A DNA stretch of 64,000 nt from an uncultured Bilophila sp. (lineage in GTDB: Bacteria > Desulfobacterota > Desulfovibrionia > Desulfovibrionales > Desulfovibrionaceae): contig CAJUHZ010000003.1 in the NCBI GenBank assembly GCA_910585945.1, positions 79,182 through 143,181 of the forward strand, given 5' to 3'. Below are positions 1 through 7,415 of the stretch, in pieces; positions within the stretch are counted from its first letter, which is position 1, and each line of letters begins with the position of its first letter. The notes under the pieces were generated by a model. The model saw only the letters and a program-made list of their open reading frames with translations, was not told the origin of the DNA and did not search any database. The position numbers were made by a program, and so were the translations under genes.

Positions 1-1
1 T

Positions 2-757
2 TTTCCCGAACTGGCCGGTTCCTGCCTGTTGCGGGCGGACACCGCCGCCAAGGGTCTTGACCTCATTGTGGTGCGCGAACTGACCGGGGACGTCTATTTC
101 GGCAAGCCCGCCGGGCAGGAAGTGCGGGACGGGCAGCGCGTGGGCTTCAACACCATGATCTACACCGAGCAGGAAATCGAACGCATCGCCCGCGTGGCCT
201 TCGCCACGGCACGCAAGCGCAAAAAGCGCCTCTGCTCGGTGGACAAGGCCAACGTGCTCGACGTCTCCCGCCTCTGGCGCGCTGTCGTGAGCGAAGTGGC
301 GAAAGACTTCCCCGATGTGGAACTCTCGCACATGTATGTGGACAACGCGGCCATGCAGCTTGTGCGCGATCCGTCCCAGTTCGACGTGATTCTGACCGGC
401 AACCTCTTTGGCGACATCCTTTCGGACGAAGCCTCGGCAATCACCGGGTCCATCGGGCTGTTGCCGTCCGCTTCGCTCGGAGCGGGAGCGCCCGGCCTGT
501 TTGAACCCATTCACGGTTCCGCGCCGGATATCGCCGGCCAGGGCAAGGCGAACCCGCTGGCTACCATCCTTTCCGCGGCCATGCTGCTGCGCCTCGGTTT
601 TGACATGGAAGCCGAGGCCGCCGCTGTTGAAAACGCCGTGCACGCCGTCCTGCGCGAAGGGTTCCGCACGCCGGATCTCATGCCGGCGTCCGGCGGGGCG
701 GGCTTCCATCCCGTGTCCACGACAGAGATGGGCGACAGGGTGGTGGAGCGTCTGTAA
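2..757 (+). CDS. leuB: 3-isopropylmalate dehydrogenase, 5' end outside window
   Basis: Oxidises and decarboxylates 3-isopropylmalate to 2-oxoisocaproate in leucine synthesis; cytoplasmic and NAD-dependent. About 251 codons are present, against roughly 350-360 for the family, so about 100 N-terminal residues lie left of the window. Visible family motifs are VVRELTGDVYFG near the start, the catalytic-lysine segment VDKANVLD, the metal-binding signature GNLFGDILSDEAS, and the NAD-loop segment GSAPDIAGQGKANP. The open frame runs from base 2 without a stop, so no start can be chosen. leuC/leuD are expected upstream but are not visible. Family assignment is secure. Confidence 0.96.
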   Translation, partial: FPELAGSCLLRADTAAKGLDLIVVRELTGDVYFGKPAGQEVRDGQRVGFNTMIYTEQEIERIARVAFATARKRKKRLCSVDKANVLDVSRLWRAVVSEVAKDFPDVELSHMYVDNAAMQLVRDPSQFDVILTGNLFGDILSDEASAITGSIGLLPSASLGAGAPGLFEPIHGSAPDIAGQGKANPLATILSAAMLLRLGFDMEAEAAAVENAVHAVLREGFRTPDLMPASGGAGFHPVSTTEMGDRVVERL

Positions 758-766
758 CAATGAGGC

Positions 767-802
767 GTCCGGCGTTGCGCGTCTTGCGGCGCGACGCCGG
801 AC
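767..802 (+). terminator. Hairpin downstream of leuB
   Basis: A 14-bp inverted repeat (767-780 with 789-802, one G-T wobble) with an 8-nt loop sits 10 bases after the leuB stop. There is no U-run behind it, so it may be an RNA-end stabiliser or a weak terminator rather than a classical intrinsic terminator. Confidence 0.5.
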
Positions 803-920
803 TGCGGTCAATCTTGCGTCGCAACGCCGACGGGCCGCAAAGCCGGCTGTGCGGCCGCGAAACTGACTCCATCCGCACTCCGGGGCGGGCGCGCTTTCCG
901 GCTTGCTTCAGGGAGGAACC

Positions 921-1274
921 ATGAAAGAGACGAGAGATCCTTCCGCCGCTGAAGATTTTCGGGAACAGCGTCGCAGGATTCTGGCCGGTCTGGTTGCGGC
1001 GGGCATGGCGTATGCCGCGCCGACCCTGCTGACGCTCAATGAGGCGCAAGCGGCGTCGTTCCCCAGTCGTCCATCCCGCCCGAGCCGTCCGTCACGGCGG
1101 AGTCGGCCTTCTCGCCCGAGCAGGCCATCACGCCCCAGCTATCCTTCCCGCCGGAGTCGTCCTTCATATGCCAGCAGGCCCTCGCGTCCCGGCAGGCCGT
1201 CGCGCGCAAGCCGCCCTTCGCATCCCGACAGGACGTGGCGGCGAAGCTCCGGCGGCTTTTCACGGCAGCCGTGA
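921..1274 (+). CDS. Secreted-looking Ser-Arg-Pro tandem-repeat protein (candidate modified peptide precursor)
   Basis: A 117-aa protein. The start at 921 is chosen because GGGAGG lies 4 bases upstream (911-916). Residues 1-44 form a leader: acidic/basic head, RRR at 17-19, then a hydrophobic stretch ending NEAQA, resembling a Sec or Tat export signal. Residues 46-105 are ten tandem hexapeptides of the form Ser-Arg-Pro-Ser-Arg-Pro. Ser falls on every third residue from 46 to 100, with only Gly91 breaking the series. The tail (106-117) is WRRSSGGFSRQP. The stop codon overlaps the GTG start of the HPr-kinase-like/PqqD gene, so the two are probably translated together. I recognise no named family. 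By analogy with other PqqD-associated systems it could be the substrate of that neighbour, but that is inference. Confidence 0.8.
   Translation: MKETRDPSAAEDFREQRRRILAGLVAAGMAYAAPTLLTLNEAQAASFPSRPSRPSRPSRRSRPSRPSRPSRPSYPSRRSRPSYASRPSRPGRPSRASRPSHPDRTWRRSSGGFSRQP
1056..1235 (+). repeat. Ten tandem 18-nt coding units (S-R-P-S-R-P)
   Basis: Ten consecutive 18-nt units without indels. In each unit the first Ser codon is TCN and the second is AGY. Exceptions in the second slot are GGC in unit 8 and GAC in unit 10, each within one or two substitutions of AGC. All six Ser codons occur. The wobble bases have diverged while Ser, Arg and mostly Pro are kept. Confidence 0.9.
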
Positions 1275-2767
1275 GCCCGGGGCTTCCTCCGGCGCGGAAT
1301 CCGTCGTTCCGCATCACCTCTTCCGCGGACGTCACGGATCTGCATTTTCAGGGCGTGCCGCGGCCTGTCCGGCTGATCTGTTGCGCGGATCTTCTGTCTG
1401 AAGCGCGCGCGTTCTTTTCCACCTGGCCATTCAGGGAGGAAGGTCCGTCCGACGTCAATCCCTTCCTGACGATCCGCCGCGTGGCCGACGGGGGCTACCG
1501 GCTGGAGCCTTTTCTCCATACATGCGGCAATGATGCGACAGGCGCGGCGCATGGCGATGCGCCCCGCGACGTTGGTCCGGACGCGGGAGCGCCCGAAAGC
1601 CGGCGGGAGGCGTCTCCCGCGTGCGCGCTGTGCAGTCTTTCCATCGATCTGGTCACGGCTTTTTGCGCGGCCGCGCCCTCTCTGTTTTGTCTGCACGGGG
1701 CGGCTGTACGCCTTGTTACGGCGGGTGCGGAGGATGCGGGAGGCGGAGAGGGGCCGAAGGATACGGGGGCCGTGCTGATGTTCGGCGCGAACAGGGCGGG
1801 GAAAAGCGTGCTGACCGCCCGTCTGATGGCCTCGGGCCACATCGGCTGCGGCGACGACATGATCGGCATGACGGAAGAGGGGGAGATCGTGTCGTTCGGC
1901 ATTCCGCCACGCCTTCGTCTGCCTCTTCCGCGTTCGGAAAGGCTCCGCGTCCTTGCCCGGACATACAGGGGGACGAGCGATGCCCGCTACCGGTATCTGC
2001 AATCCGGTATGCCGCTTCTGGCCCCTTTCGGGAGCAGAAGCGGGGTAAACCATGCCCTTGTCCTCGAACGGACGTCCGGCGCTCGCCCAGAGTTCGTTCC
2101 CCTGTCGCAGGATGAGGGGCTGGCGCGCATTCTGCCGCGCTGGATCATGCGGCAGGGCACGGCGGAGACTGTATTCAGACGCGCTGAACGTCTGGCGGCG
2201 CGAATCCCTGTTTTTCTCTTTCGCTATTCCGATCTGGATGAGGCGGCGGCGTTTCTGGGAGCCGGGGCGGCGTCCCGAAGCGGGTGGCGCTGTGCCGGCA
2301 GCGGAACCGAGGGCACATCCGGGAACAGACCCGAGAATGGACGCCCATGTCCCCCGGCGCGCGGAAACCGTGGTCCTTCCCCTGTCATTTGCGGTCCGGA
2401 CAAGGGGCGGGACAGGGGATCGGACAGACAAAGGGGCAAAGACGCGGCCGGTGAAAAGGGGGGAACCCATGCGGGCCGGATCGAGCGCGTCCGTTACAAA
2501 CGGGCTGATGGGGTGCGGAGTTTCGCGCGGGACGGCAGTCTGTTTCTGGTCGACGGATCTTCTGACGCCATTTTTCATCTGAACGCGTCGGGGCAGGCCG
2601 TATGGCTGCTTCTTGACGCGCCGCTCGACGAGGAGGAAGCTGTCGCTTTTTTGCGGGAGGCTTTTCGATCCGTGCCGGAGGCTCGCATCGTGCGGGACGT
2701 GAAGCTGCTTTTTCGCGGGCTGTTGCGCGCGGGGCTTGTTGTCCCGGCCGGTGAGGCGGGGCGATAA
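1271..2767 (+). CDS. HPr-kinase-like ATPase fused to a PqqD-like domain
   Basis: A 498-aa protein when started at GTG 1271, which overlaps the TGA of the repeat-protein gene (GTGA, translational coupling). A GTG at 1235 would add 12 residues. The N-terminal part (about 1-330) resembles HprK-related kinases: segment SLFCLHGAAV, a Walker A motif GANRAGKS at about 172-179, and GCGDDMIGM shortly after. A Gly/Arg-rich, probably unstructured linker follows (about 335-405). Residues about 408-498 match the PqqD/RRE fold (RYKRADGVRSF, GSLFLVDGSSDAIFHLN, GQAVWLLLD). PqqD-type domains bind leader peptides of modified peptides, and HPr kinases phosphorylate serine. Together with a Ser-periodic partner this suggests a peptide-modifying enzyme, but the target is not demonstrated. 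It ends 5 bases before the convergent dnaA stop. Confidence 0.82.
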   Translation: MSPGLPPARNPSFRITSSADVTDLHFQGVPRPVRLICCADLLSEARAFFSTWPFREEGPSDVNPFLTIRRVADGGYRLEPFLHTCGNDATGAAHGDAPRDVGPDAGAPESRREASPACALCSLSIDLVTAFCAAAPSLFCLHGAAVRLVTAGAEDAGGGEGPKDTGAVLMFGANRAGKSVLTARLMASGHIGCGDDMIGMTEEGEIVSFGIPPRLRLPLPRSERLRVLARTYRGTSDARYRYLQSGMPLLAPFGSRSGVNHALVLERTSGARPEFVPLSQDEGLARILPRWIMRQGTAETVFRRAERLAARIPVFLFRYSDLDEAAAFLGAGAASRSGWRCAGSGTEGTSGNRPENGRPCPPARGNRGPSPVICGPDKGRDRGSDRQRGKDAAGEKGGTHAGRIERVRYKRADGVRSFARDGSLFLVDGSSDAIFHLNASGQAVWLLLDAPLDEEEAVAFLREAFRSVPEARIVRDVKLLFRGLLRAGLVVPAGEAGR

Positions 2768-2772
2768 TCCCG

Positions 2773-4449
2773 TTATGCGCCGGAGCGTTCCACCAGGGAA
2801 AGTGTGGACGCGATCTGCCGCCCCAGGGACGACTCGCGGCGCAGTTCGCGTTCGACAGCCGAAATGCCCTTGAGCACCGTGGAGTGACGGCGGTTGAAGC
2901 GATCACCGATTTCCTGCAGGGAAAGCGCGGTATGCCGCCGCGCCAGGTAGAAAATGGTGTTGCGCGCCACAACGTGATTCTGCTTGCGGCTTCGGGAACG
3001 CAACTGTTCCGGCGAAAGGCCGAAGCCTTCGCAGACCTTGCGGATGATGGCGTCGATGCCGAGGAGGGGATTCTCCTGCGCGTACTGGGCGAGGATTTCG
3101 CCCGCCATATCGGTGGAGAGCGTGTGACCGAGCAGGCGTCCTTTCAGGACAAGCGTGTGCACGCAGCTTTCAAGCTGGCGGATATCGCCCGTCAGCCGAT
3201 CGGTCAGCAGATCGAGCACAGGGCCGGGGAGCGTGGTTTCGTGCTCGCGGGCCTTTTCCATAAGGATGCGGCGGCGCGTTTCGGCGTCGGGTTTCTCGAT
3301 GCCGGCCAGAAAACCGGAACAGAAGCGGGACACAAGCTGGGCGTCCACGTTGCGGAGTTCGCACGGCGCGAAAGAGCTTGTCAGGACCACGCGGCTCCCC
3401 CGGCTTTGCAGGGTTTTGATGGTCGACAGCACTTCATCCTGCATTTTTTCCTTGCCCTGGAGAAAGTGCACGTCTTCCAGCAGCAGGAGATCCACATCCC
3501 GGAAGCGGCCCTTGAAGCGCTCCATTTCCCTTGCCCGCAAGGCCTGCACGAAGCAGGAGGAAAATTCTTCGGCGGTCAGGTATTCCACGCGGGGGTGGGC
3601 GCGATTGCTCGACTGGCACAGGGCGTGCCCCACAGCCTGCGTCAGATGTGTTTTGCCAAGCCCCGGACCGGAACTCAGAAAGAGCATGTCCACAGCCGTT
3701 CCGGCGCGGGCCATGTTGCGGGCCGCGGCATAGGCCATGTTGTTGGTGGGACCCACGACAAAGCTTTCAAAGGCGTAGCGCCAGGCCACCGGCTGGATTT
3801 GGGGCGCGGCAAGCGTTGCGGTGACAGGCAGGGTCAACTGTTCCCGGCTTGAGAAAGACGGGGCGGGGAAGGGGCGTCCGGGCGCAAAGTCGCGCCGTGC
3901 GCCATTGCTCGCGCCGGCAGAGGCGGCCGCGGTCGCGGGAGCGCCTGGCGCGGGAGCGCCGCGCTTCTCCACGGGCGCGGGCGCATCGGCAAAGGCGGCT
4001 GAGGAACCGATCCCGTCCTTGCTTCTCTCCCGAAGGCGATCCGGCCCGGCCTTGGAGCGCAGGCGGGCGATGCGCCGGGCGTCCTGACCATCCTGATCGC
4101 CCCGGGCCTCCTGATCGGTGGGATTCTGATCGATCCGGGCGTCCGACAGCTTCGGAGCGGCCGCCTGCGCCGAACCTGCCGGGGGCGCAAGGCGCACGCG
4201 ATTCGCGCTGGAAGCGTTTTCCGCCCGGACGAGCACAGGCAGGGTCTTGCCGCACGTCTCCGTGACGGATGCCGTGATATCAGAAAGCAGTCGATCCCGA
4301 ATCCATTCGGCCACGAATGCGCTCGGCGCAACCAGTTCAAGCCCCTGTGCCGAGATGCTGGCATGCAGGGGCTCGATCCAGACCTTGTAGCTGCCTGGAG
4401 TCAGTCTTTTTTGCAGGTTGCTGCAGATTTTTCGCCATTGCGTGGTCAT
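2773..4449 (-). CDS. dnaA: Chromosomal replication initiator DnaA
   Basis: ATP-dependent initiator that binds DnaA boxes and melts oriC. Domain I is residues 1-78 (MTTQWRKICSNLQKRLTPGS). A very long Ala/Pro/Arg-rich linker spans about 80-220. The AAA+ domain follows: AFESFVVGPTNNMAYAAA, Walker A GPGLGKTH at about 261-268, Walker B LLLLEDVHFLQ. The C-terminal DNA-binding domain contains EIGDRFNRRHSTVLKG at about 515-530, a divergent form of the usual DHTTV signature. At 558 aa it is about 90 residues longer than E. coli DnaA, mostly from the linker. Its start faces the AT-rich candidate oriC region. It is convergent with the repeat/kinase cassette. dnaN and gyrB, often next to dnaA, are not adjacent. 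Confidence 0.95.
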   Translation of the reverse strand: MTTQWRKICSNLQKRLTPGSYKVWIEPLHASISAQGLELVAPSAFVAEWIRDRLLSDITASVTETCGKTLPVLVRAENASSANRVRLAPPAGSAQAAAPKLSDARIDQNPTDQEARGDQDGQDARRIARLRSKAGPDRLRERSKDGIGSSAAFADAPAPVEKRGAPAPGAPATAAASAGASNGARRDFAPGRPFPAPSFSSREQLTLPVTATLAAPQIQPVAWRYAFESFVVGPTNNMAYAAARNMARAGTAVDMLFLSSGPGLGKTHLTQAVGHALCQSSNRAHPRVEYLTAEEFSSCFVQALRAREMERFKGRFRDVDLLLLEDVHFLQGKEKMQDEVLSTIKTLQSRGSRVVLTSSFAPCELRNVDAQLVSRFCSGFLAGIEKPDAETRRRILMEKAREHETTLPGPVLDLLTDRLTGDIRQLESCVHTLVLKGRLLGHTLSTDMAGEILAQYAQENPLLGIDAIIRKVCEGFGLSPEQLRSRSRKQNHVVARNTIFYLARRHTALSLQEIGDRFNRRHSTVLKGISAVERELRRESSLGRQIASTLSLVERSGA

Positions 4450-4876
4450 ATGGGGGCGTTCTAGCCTGAAAGGGCAGGGCGCGCAACAGAGATTGATGAA
4501 GCTTCTATCCGCGCCTCTCCCTGCTCTTCCCCCAACGATATGAAAATTTTACCTATTGAAATTACACATAATTTTGTCAATTGCAACCATTGCCGCGTGT
4601 TTGGTCATTCCTTGAAAGATAAGGATTTGCTCAAGAATTATATCATTTTTACACAAATCGTATATTTTGTTTTCCACAGTCATATTTGAAAAAAAAGCTG
4701 AAATTCTCAATATCTCTTTGCATTTTTGACTCAACAAAAATACGGCGGAGAGGATAATCTTCCCGCCATGTTGCGAAAGTTGACTCCAGGCGTCGCCGCC
4801 TGCTTGAAAAGTGCCGCCAAGTGGCTTACATGCGTAGGAGTCATCTTACGGCACGCACGGCAAGGGAGGGCGGCAC
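4450..4876. other. Intergenic AT-rich region upstream of dnaA, candidate oriC
   Basis: This 427-bp gap between divergent dnaA and the CpoB-like gene has a strongly AT-rich core at about 4540-4735, standing out from GC-rich surroundings. Two near-matches to the DnaA box TTATNCACA, each with one mismatch, occur on the plus strand: TTTTACACA (4647-4655) and TTTTCCACA (4670-4678). Adjacency to dnaA plus an AT-rich unwinding-like stretch is the usual arrangement of bacterial origins. No perfect DnaA box was found, so this is a candidate only. The GC-richer right part (4740-4876) should hold the promoter of the following gene. Confidence 0.4.
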
Positions 4877-6079
4877 ATGGCTGGCGGAACGCGGAAAGGA
4901 AAGAATGGCAAAGTTGGCATCAGGCTGTGGGGCCTTCCCGCCCTTGTCTGCCTGACGTTTGGCCTTGGCGCCTGCATGAGCGGGCAGAGCGCCTCGCCGC
5001 GGCAGGATGCCGCCCCGGTTGTTCCGGCCGATCAGGCCGCCCCGGATCTGCCCGTATTTATGGAAGCGCCCATTGGCGCTCCGGTGACGGCTCCGCCCCT
5101 CGCCCCTGTTGCCGGGACGCCTTCGCCCTCGGGAGCGCGGGTTGTTTATGTTCCGGTCGTCGTTTCCAATCCGGCGGCGCGGGCGGACGTTGCGCCAGCC
5201 GCTTCCGCGGGCCAGGCCGGAGCTTCGTCGTCTGCTCCCGCTCTGCCCCGGGCCAGGGAAATTTATGCGCAGGAGGGGCAGGCCGCGCCTGCCGGAGCGG
5301 CTTCTCCCGCGGCTGGCGTTGCGGCGCAGAATCCTGTTCCGACCTGGAACCCGCAGGGCCAGCCGTCCGCTGAAGGCGCGCGCGCCCTTGCCGCCGCTCC
5401 GCGTCAGGATCCGCGCGCGGCGCAGACGCCGCCTCCGCAAAAGACCATGCCCGAAGGGCCGGTCACAACGGTTTCGGTGCCTGTTTCCCGCACTGTGGCG
5501 CAGGCTGCCCCGGCGACGCCGCCGGCGCCGGTTCAAACACCTCCGGCCCCTCCTGCTCCGCCGACTGTTCCTGCCTGGGATCCGCACGCGCAGCCAGTCG
5601 TTTCCACCCCTGCCGCCGTTCCTCCCGCGCCCGCCGGGGCGACTTCCCCCACGGCGGCGCCGGGCAAGCCGGCCCGCGCGTCCGCACCCGCCGCCGCGCC
5701 TGCCCGGCCAACGGATCAGACGGCCTACAAGGCCGCGCTGGCCTCCTACCAGGCAAAGCGTTTTGAAGACAGCGAACGGGCGTTTGACGCCTTTCTCCGC
5801 GACTATCCCAACAGCAAGCTGACCCCGAACGCCCTGTACTGGAAAGGGGAGAGTCTCTATTCACGGCGGCTGTATCCCGAGGCCATTTTCGTGTTCAAGG
5901 ACGTGACGGCCCGCTACCCGAAACATCAGAAAGCCTCGGACGCGTTGCTCAAGGCCGGCATGGCCTACGGGCGGATGAACGACGAAGACAACGCCCGGCT
6001 GCATTATCAGGTGCTGGTGGAAGACTACCCGTCCTCTCCGGCGGCCCGGCGTGCGAAAGAGCTGAAGTTGCTGAAGTAG
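4877..6079 (+). CDS. CpoB/YbgF-like TPR lipoprotein with long Pro/Ala linker
   Basis: A 400-aa protein. A positively charged N-terminus and hydrophobic segment end in the lipobox LGAC (Cys33), predicting a lipoprotein. Residues about 35-280 are Ala/Pro-rich low complexity containing two similar short motifs (TWNPQGQP and AWDPHAQP). Residues about 285-400 are tetratricopeptide-type repeats typical of the C-terminal domain of CpoB/YbgF (YQAKRFEDSERAFDAFLRDYP, ALYWKGESLYSRRLYPEA, YGRMNDEDNARLHYQ). CpoB works with Tol-Pal and peptidoglycan synthases at division, but no tol or pal gene is adjacent. It ends 6 bases before dprA and probably shares its transcript. Confidence 0.8.
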   Translation: MAGGTRKGKNGKVGIRLWGLPALVCLTFGLGACMSGQSASPRQDAAPVVPADQAAPDLPVFMEAPIGAPVTAPPLAPVAGTPSPSGARVVYVPVVVSNPAARADVAPAASAGQAGASSSAPALPRAREIYAQEGQAAPAGAASPAAGVAAQNPVPTWNPQGQPSAEGARALAAAPRQDPRAAQTPPPQKTMPEGPVTTVSVPVSRTVAQAAPATPPAPVQTPPAPPAPPTVPAWDPHAQPVVSTPAAVPPAPAGATSPTAAPGKPARASAPAAAPARPTDQTAYKAALASYQAKRFEDSERAFDAFLRDYPNSKLTPNALYWKGESLYSRRLYPEAIFVFKDVTARYPKHQKASDALLKAGMAYGRMNDEDNARLHYQVLVEDYPSSPAARRAKELKLLK

Positions 6080-6085
6080 GCCGGC

Positions 6086-7387
6086 ATGAATCCGTCGTCC
6101 GCCGGGGCGCTCTGCCGGGCGTCCGGCGCTCTGGAGGCGCTGGATGACGCCGGGCGGGCCGAGTTTTGGGCTTCGCTTGCGTTGCGCCATACGCGCGGGC
6201 TGGGAGCGCGGAGCCGCAAGCGTCTGCTCGCGTTTTTCGGTTCGGCTTTTGCGGCGGTGCAGGGCACGGCGCGCTGGCGGGAGGCAGGCGTCGGGGAGGA
6301 CAAGGCGGCGCTGCTGACTTCCGGTTCGTGGCGGGTGACCGCCCGGCGGGAGTGGGACGCCTGCCGGGGACTTTCCGCCGTGCTGCTTCTGTGGACCGAT
6401 CCCTGTTACCCCGTGCAACTGCGCGAACTGCCGGATCCGCCGGTCTTCCTGTACTGCCGGGGCGACATGAGCCTGCTTCGCGGCCCATGTCTCGCCGTGG
6501 TGGGGCGACGCGACTGCACCCGTGCCGGCATCCGGGCGGCGACAGCCCTGGCGCGCGGGGTGGCGTCCGCGGGGGTGACGGTGGTTTCCGGCATGGCGCT
6601 CGGTATCGACAGGGCCGCCCACCTGGCGGCGCTGGAGCAGCAGGGCGGCACCATTGCCGTGCTGGGCGCGGGGCTTGACGTGGACTACCCCGGCGGCAAC
6701 CGCGATCTGCGACGCGGCATGGAGCGGCAGGGCCTGCTTCTTACCGAGTACGCCCCGGCCACGCCTCCTTCGGCGCGTCATTTTCCCATCCGCAACCGCA
6801 TCATAAGCGGTCTTTCCCTCGGCGTGCTGGTGGTGGAAGCGGCGGTACGCAGCGGGAGTCTGATCACCGCCCGGCTTGCGCTGGAGCAGAATCGTTCCGT
6901 GTATGTGCTGCCGGATTCCGTCGAGTCCCTCGAATATGGGGGGCAGGAGCCGTCATGCCCTGCCGCGGACGGGGGAGACGCGCCGGGTTCGCGAGCGGAC
7001 CGGACGGAAGGCGCGCCCTCGGAAGGTTGCCGGCAACTGTTGCAGCAGGGTGCGATCGTCGTCGGCAACGCCGAGGATATCTTGCGCGATCTCGGGCCGC
7101 AACTGCGTGGAATGCTCATGCCCCAGCCCGGCAAGGCTCCTGATGCGCCCGCTGATCCTGCCGAACCTGCCGATCCCGGTCCGCCGGACAGCGCGTCCGC
7201 TCCGTTCCGCGCCTCCAGCGTGGAGGATCGCATTCTTGCCGCGATACGGCCGGAACCTGTCAGCGCCGATGATTTGTGCCGGACGTTGCAGCTTTCCGCC
7301 GCGGAGGTGGGGGCCGCCCTGGTCATGCTGGAAGTGCAGGGGCGGGCGCGCCGTCTGGCTGATTTGCGCTATGCCCCGATCCGATAG
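6086..7387 (+). CDS. dprA: DNA-processing protein DprA
   Basis: Binds incoming single-stranded DNA and loads RecA during natural transformation; cytoplasmic. It is 433 aa. The N-terminal helical region (about 1-115) resembles the SAM/HhH part of DprA. The Rossmann core has LAVVGRRDCTRAG, VVSGMALGIDRAAH, GGTIAVLGAGLDVDYPGGN, HFPIRNRIISGLS, VVEAAVRSGSLITA and LEQNRSVYVLP, all hallmark DprA segments. An insertion rich in Pro, Asp and Gly separates the core from a C-terminal winged-helix-like domain (VEDRILAAIRPEPVSADDL). It lies between the CpoB-like gene and the recombinase. Confidence 0.96.
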   Translation: MNPSSAGALCRASGALEALDDAGRAEFWASLALRHTRGLGARSRKRLLAFFGSAFAAVQGTARWREAGVGEDKAALLTSGSWRVTARREWDACRGLSAVLLLWTDPCYPVQLRELPDPPVFLYCRGDMSLLRGPCLAVVGRRDCTRAGIRAATALARGVASAGVTVVSGMALGIDRAAHLAALEQQGGTIAVLGAGLDVDYPGGNRDLRRGMERQGLLLTEYAPATPPSARHFPIRNRIISGLSLGVLVVEAAVRSGSLITARLALEQNRSVYVLPDSVESLEYGGQEPSCPAADGGDAPGSRADRTEGAPSEGCRQLLQQGAIVVGNAEDILRDLGPQLRGMLMPQPGKAPDAPADPAEPADPGPPDSASAPFRASSVEDRILAAIRPEPVSADDLCRTLQLSAAEVGAALVMLEVQGRARRLADLRYAPIR

Positions 7388-7415
7388 TGGCTCATGCCCG
7401 AACGTGGTTCGCAGG

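Noticed and set aside
1139..2578. 479-codon minus-strand frame opposite the repeat/kinase cassette
   Set aside because: Arg/Pro/Gly-rich composition and no motifs; the plus strand has Walker A, a PqqD-like domain, a ribosome site and coupling.
4549..4737. 62-codon minus-strand frame in the AT-rich region upstream of dnaA
   Set aside because: Would need a TTG start with no ribosome site; AT-rich DNA easily gives such frames, and the region fits an origin or promoter better.
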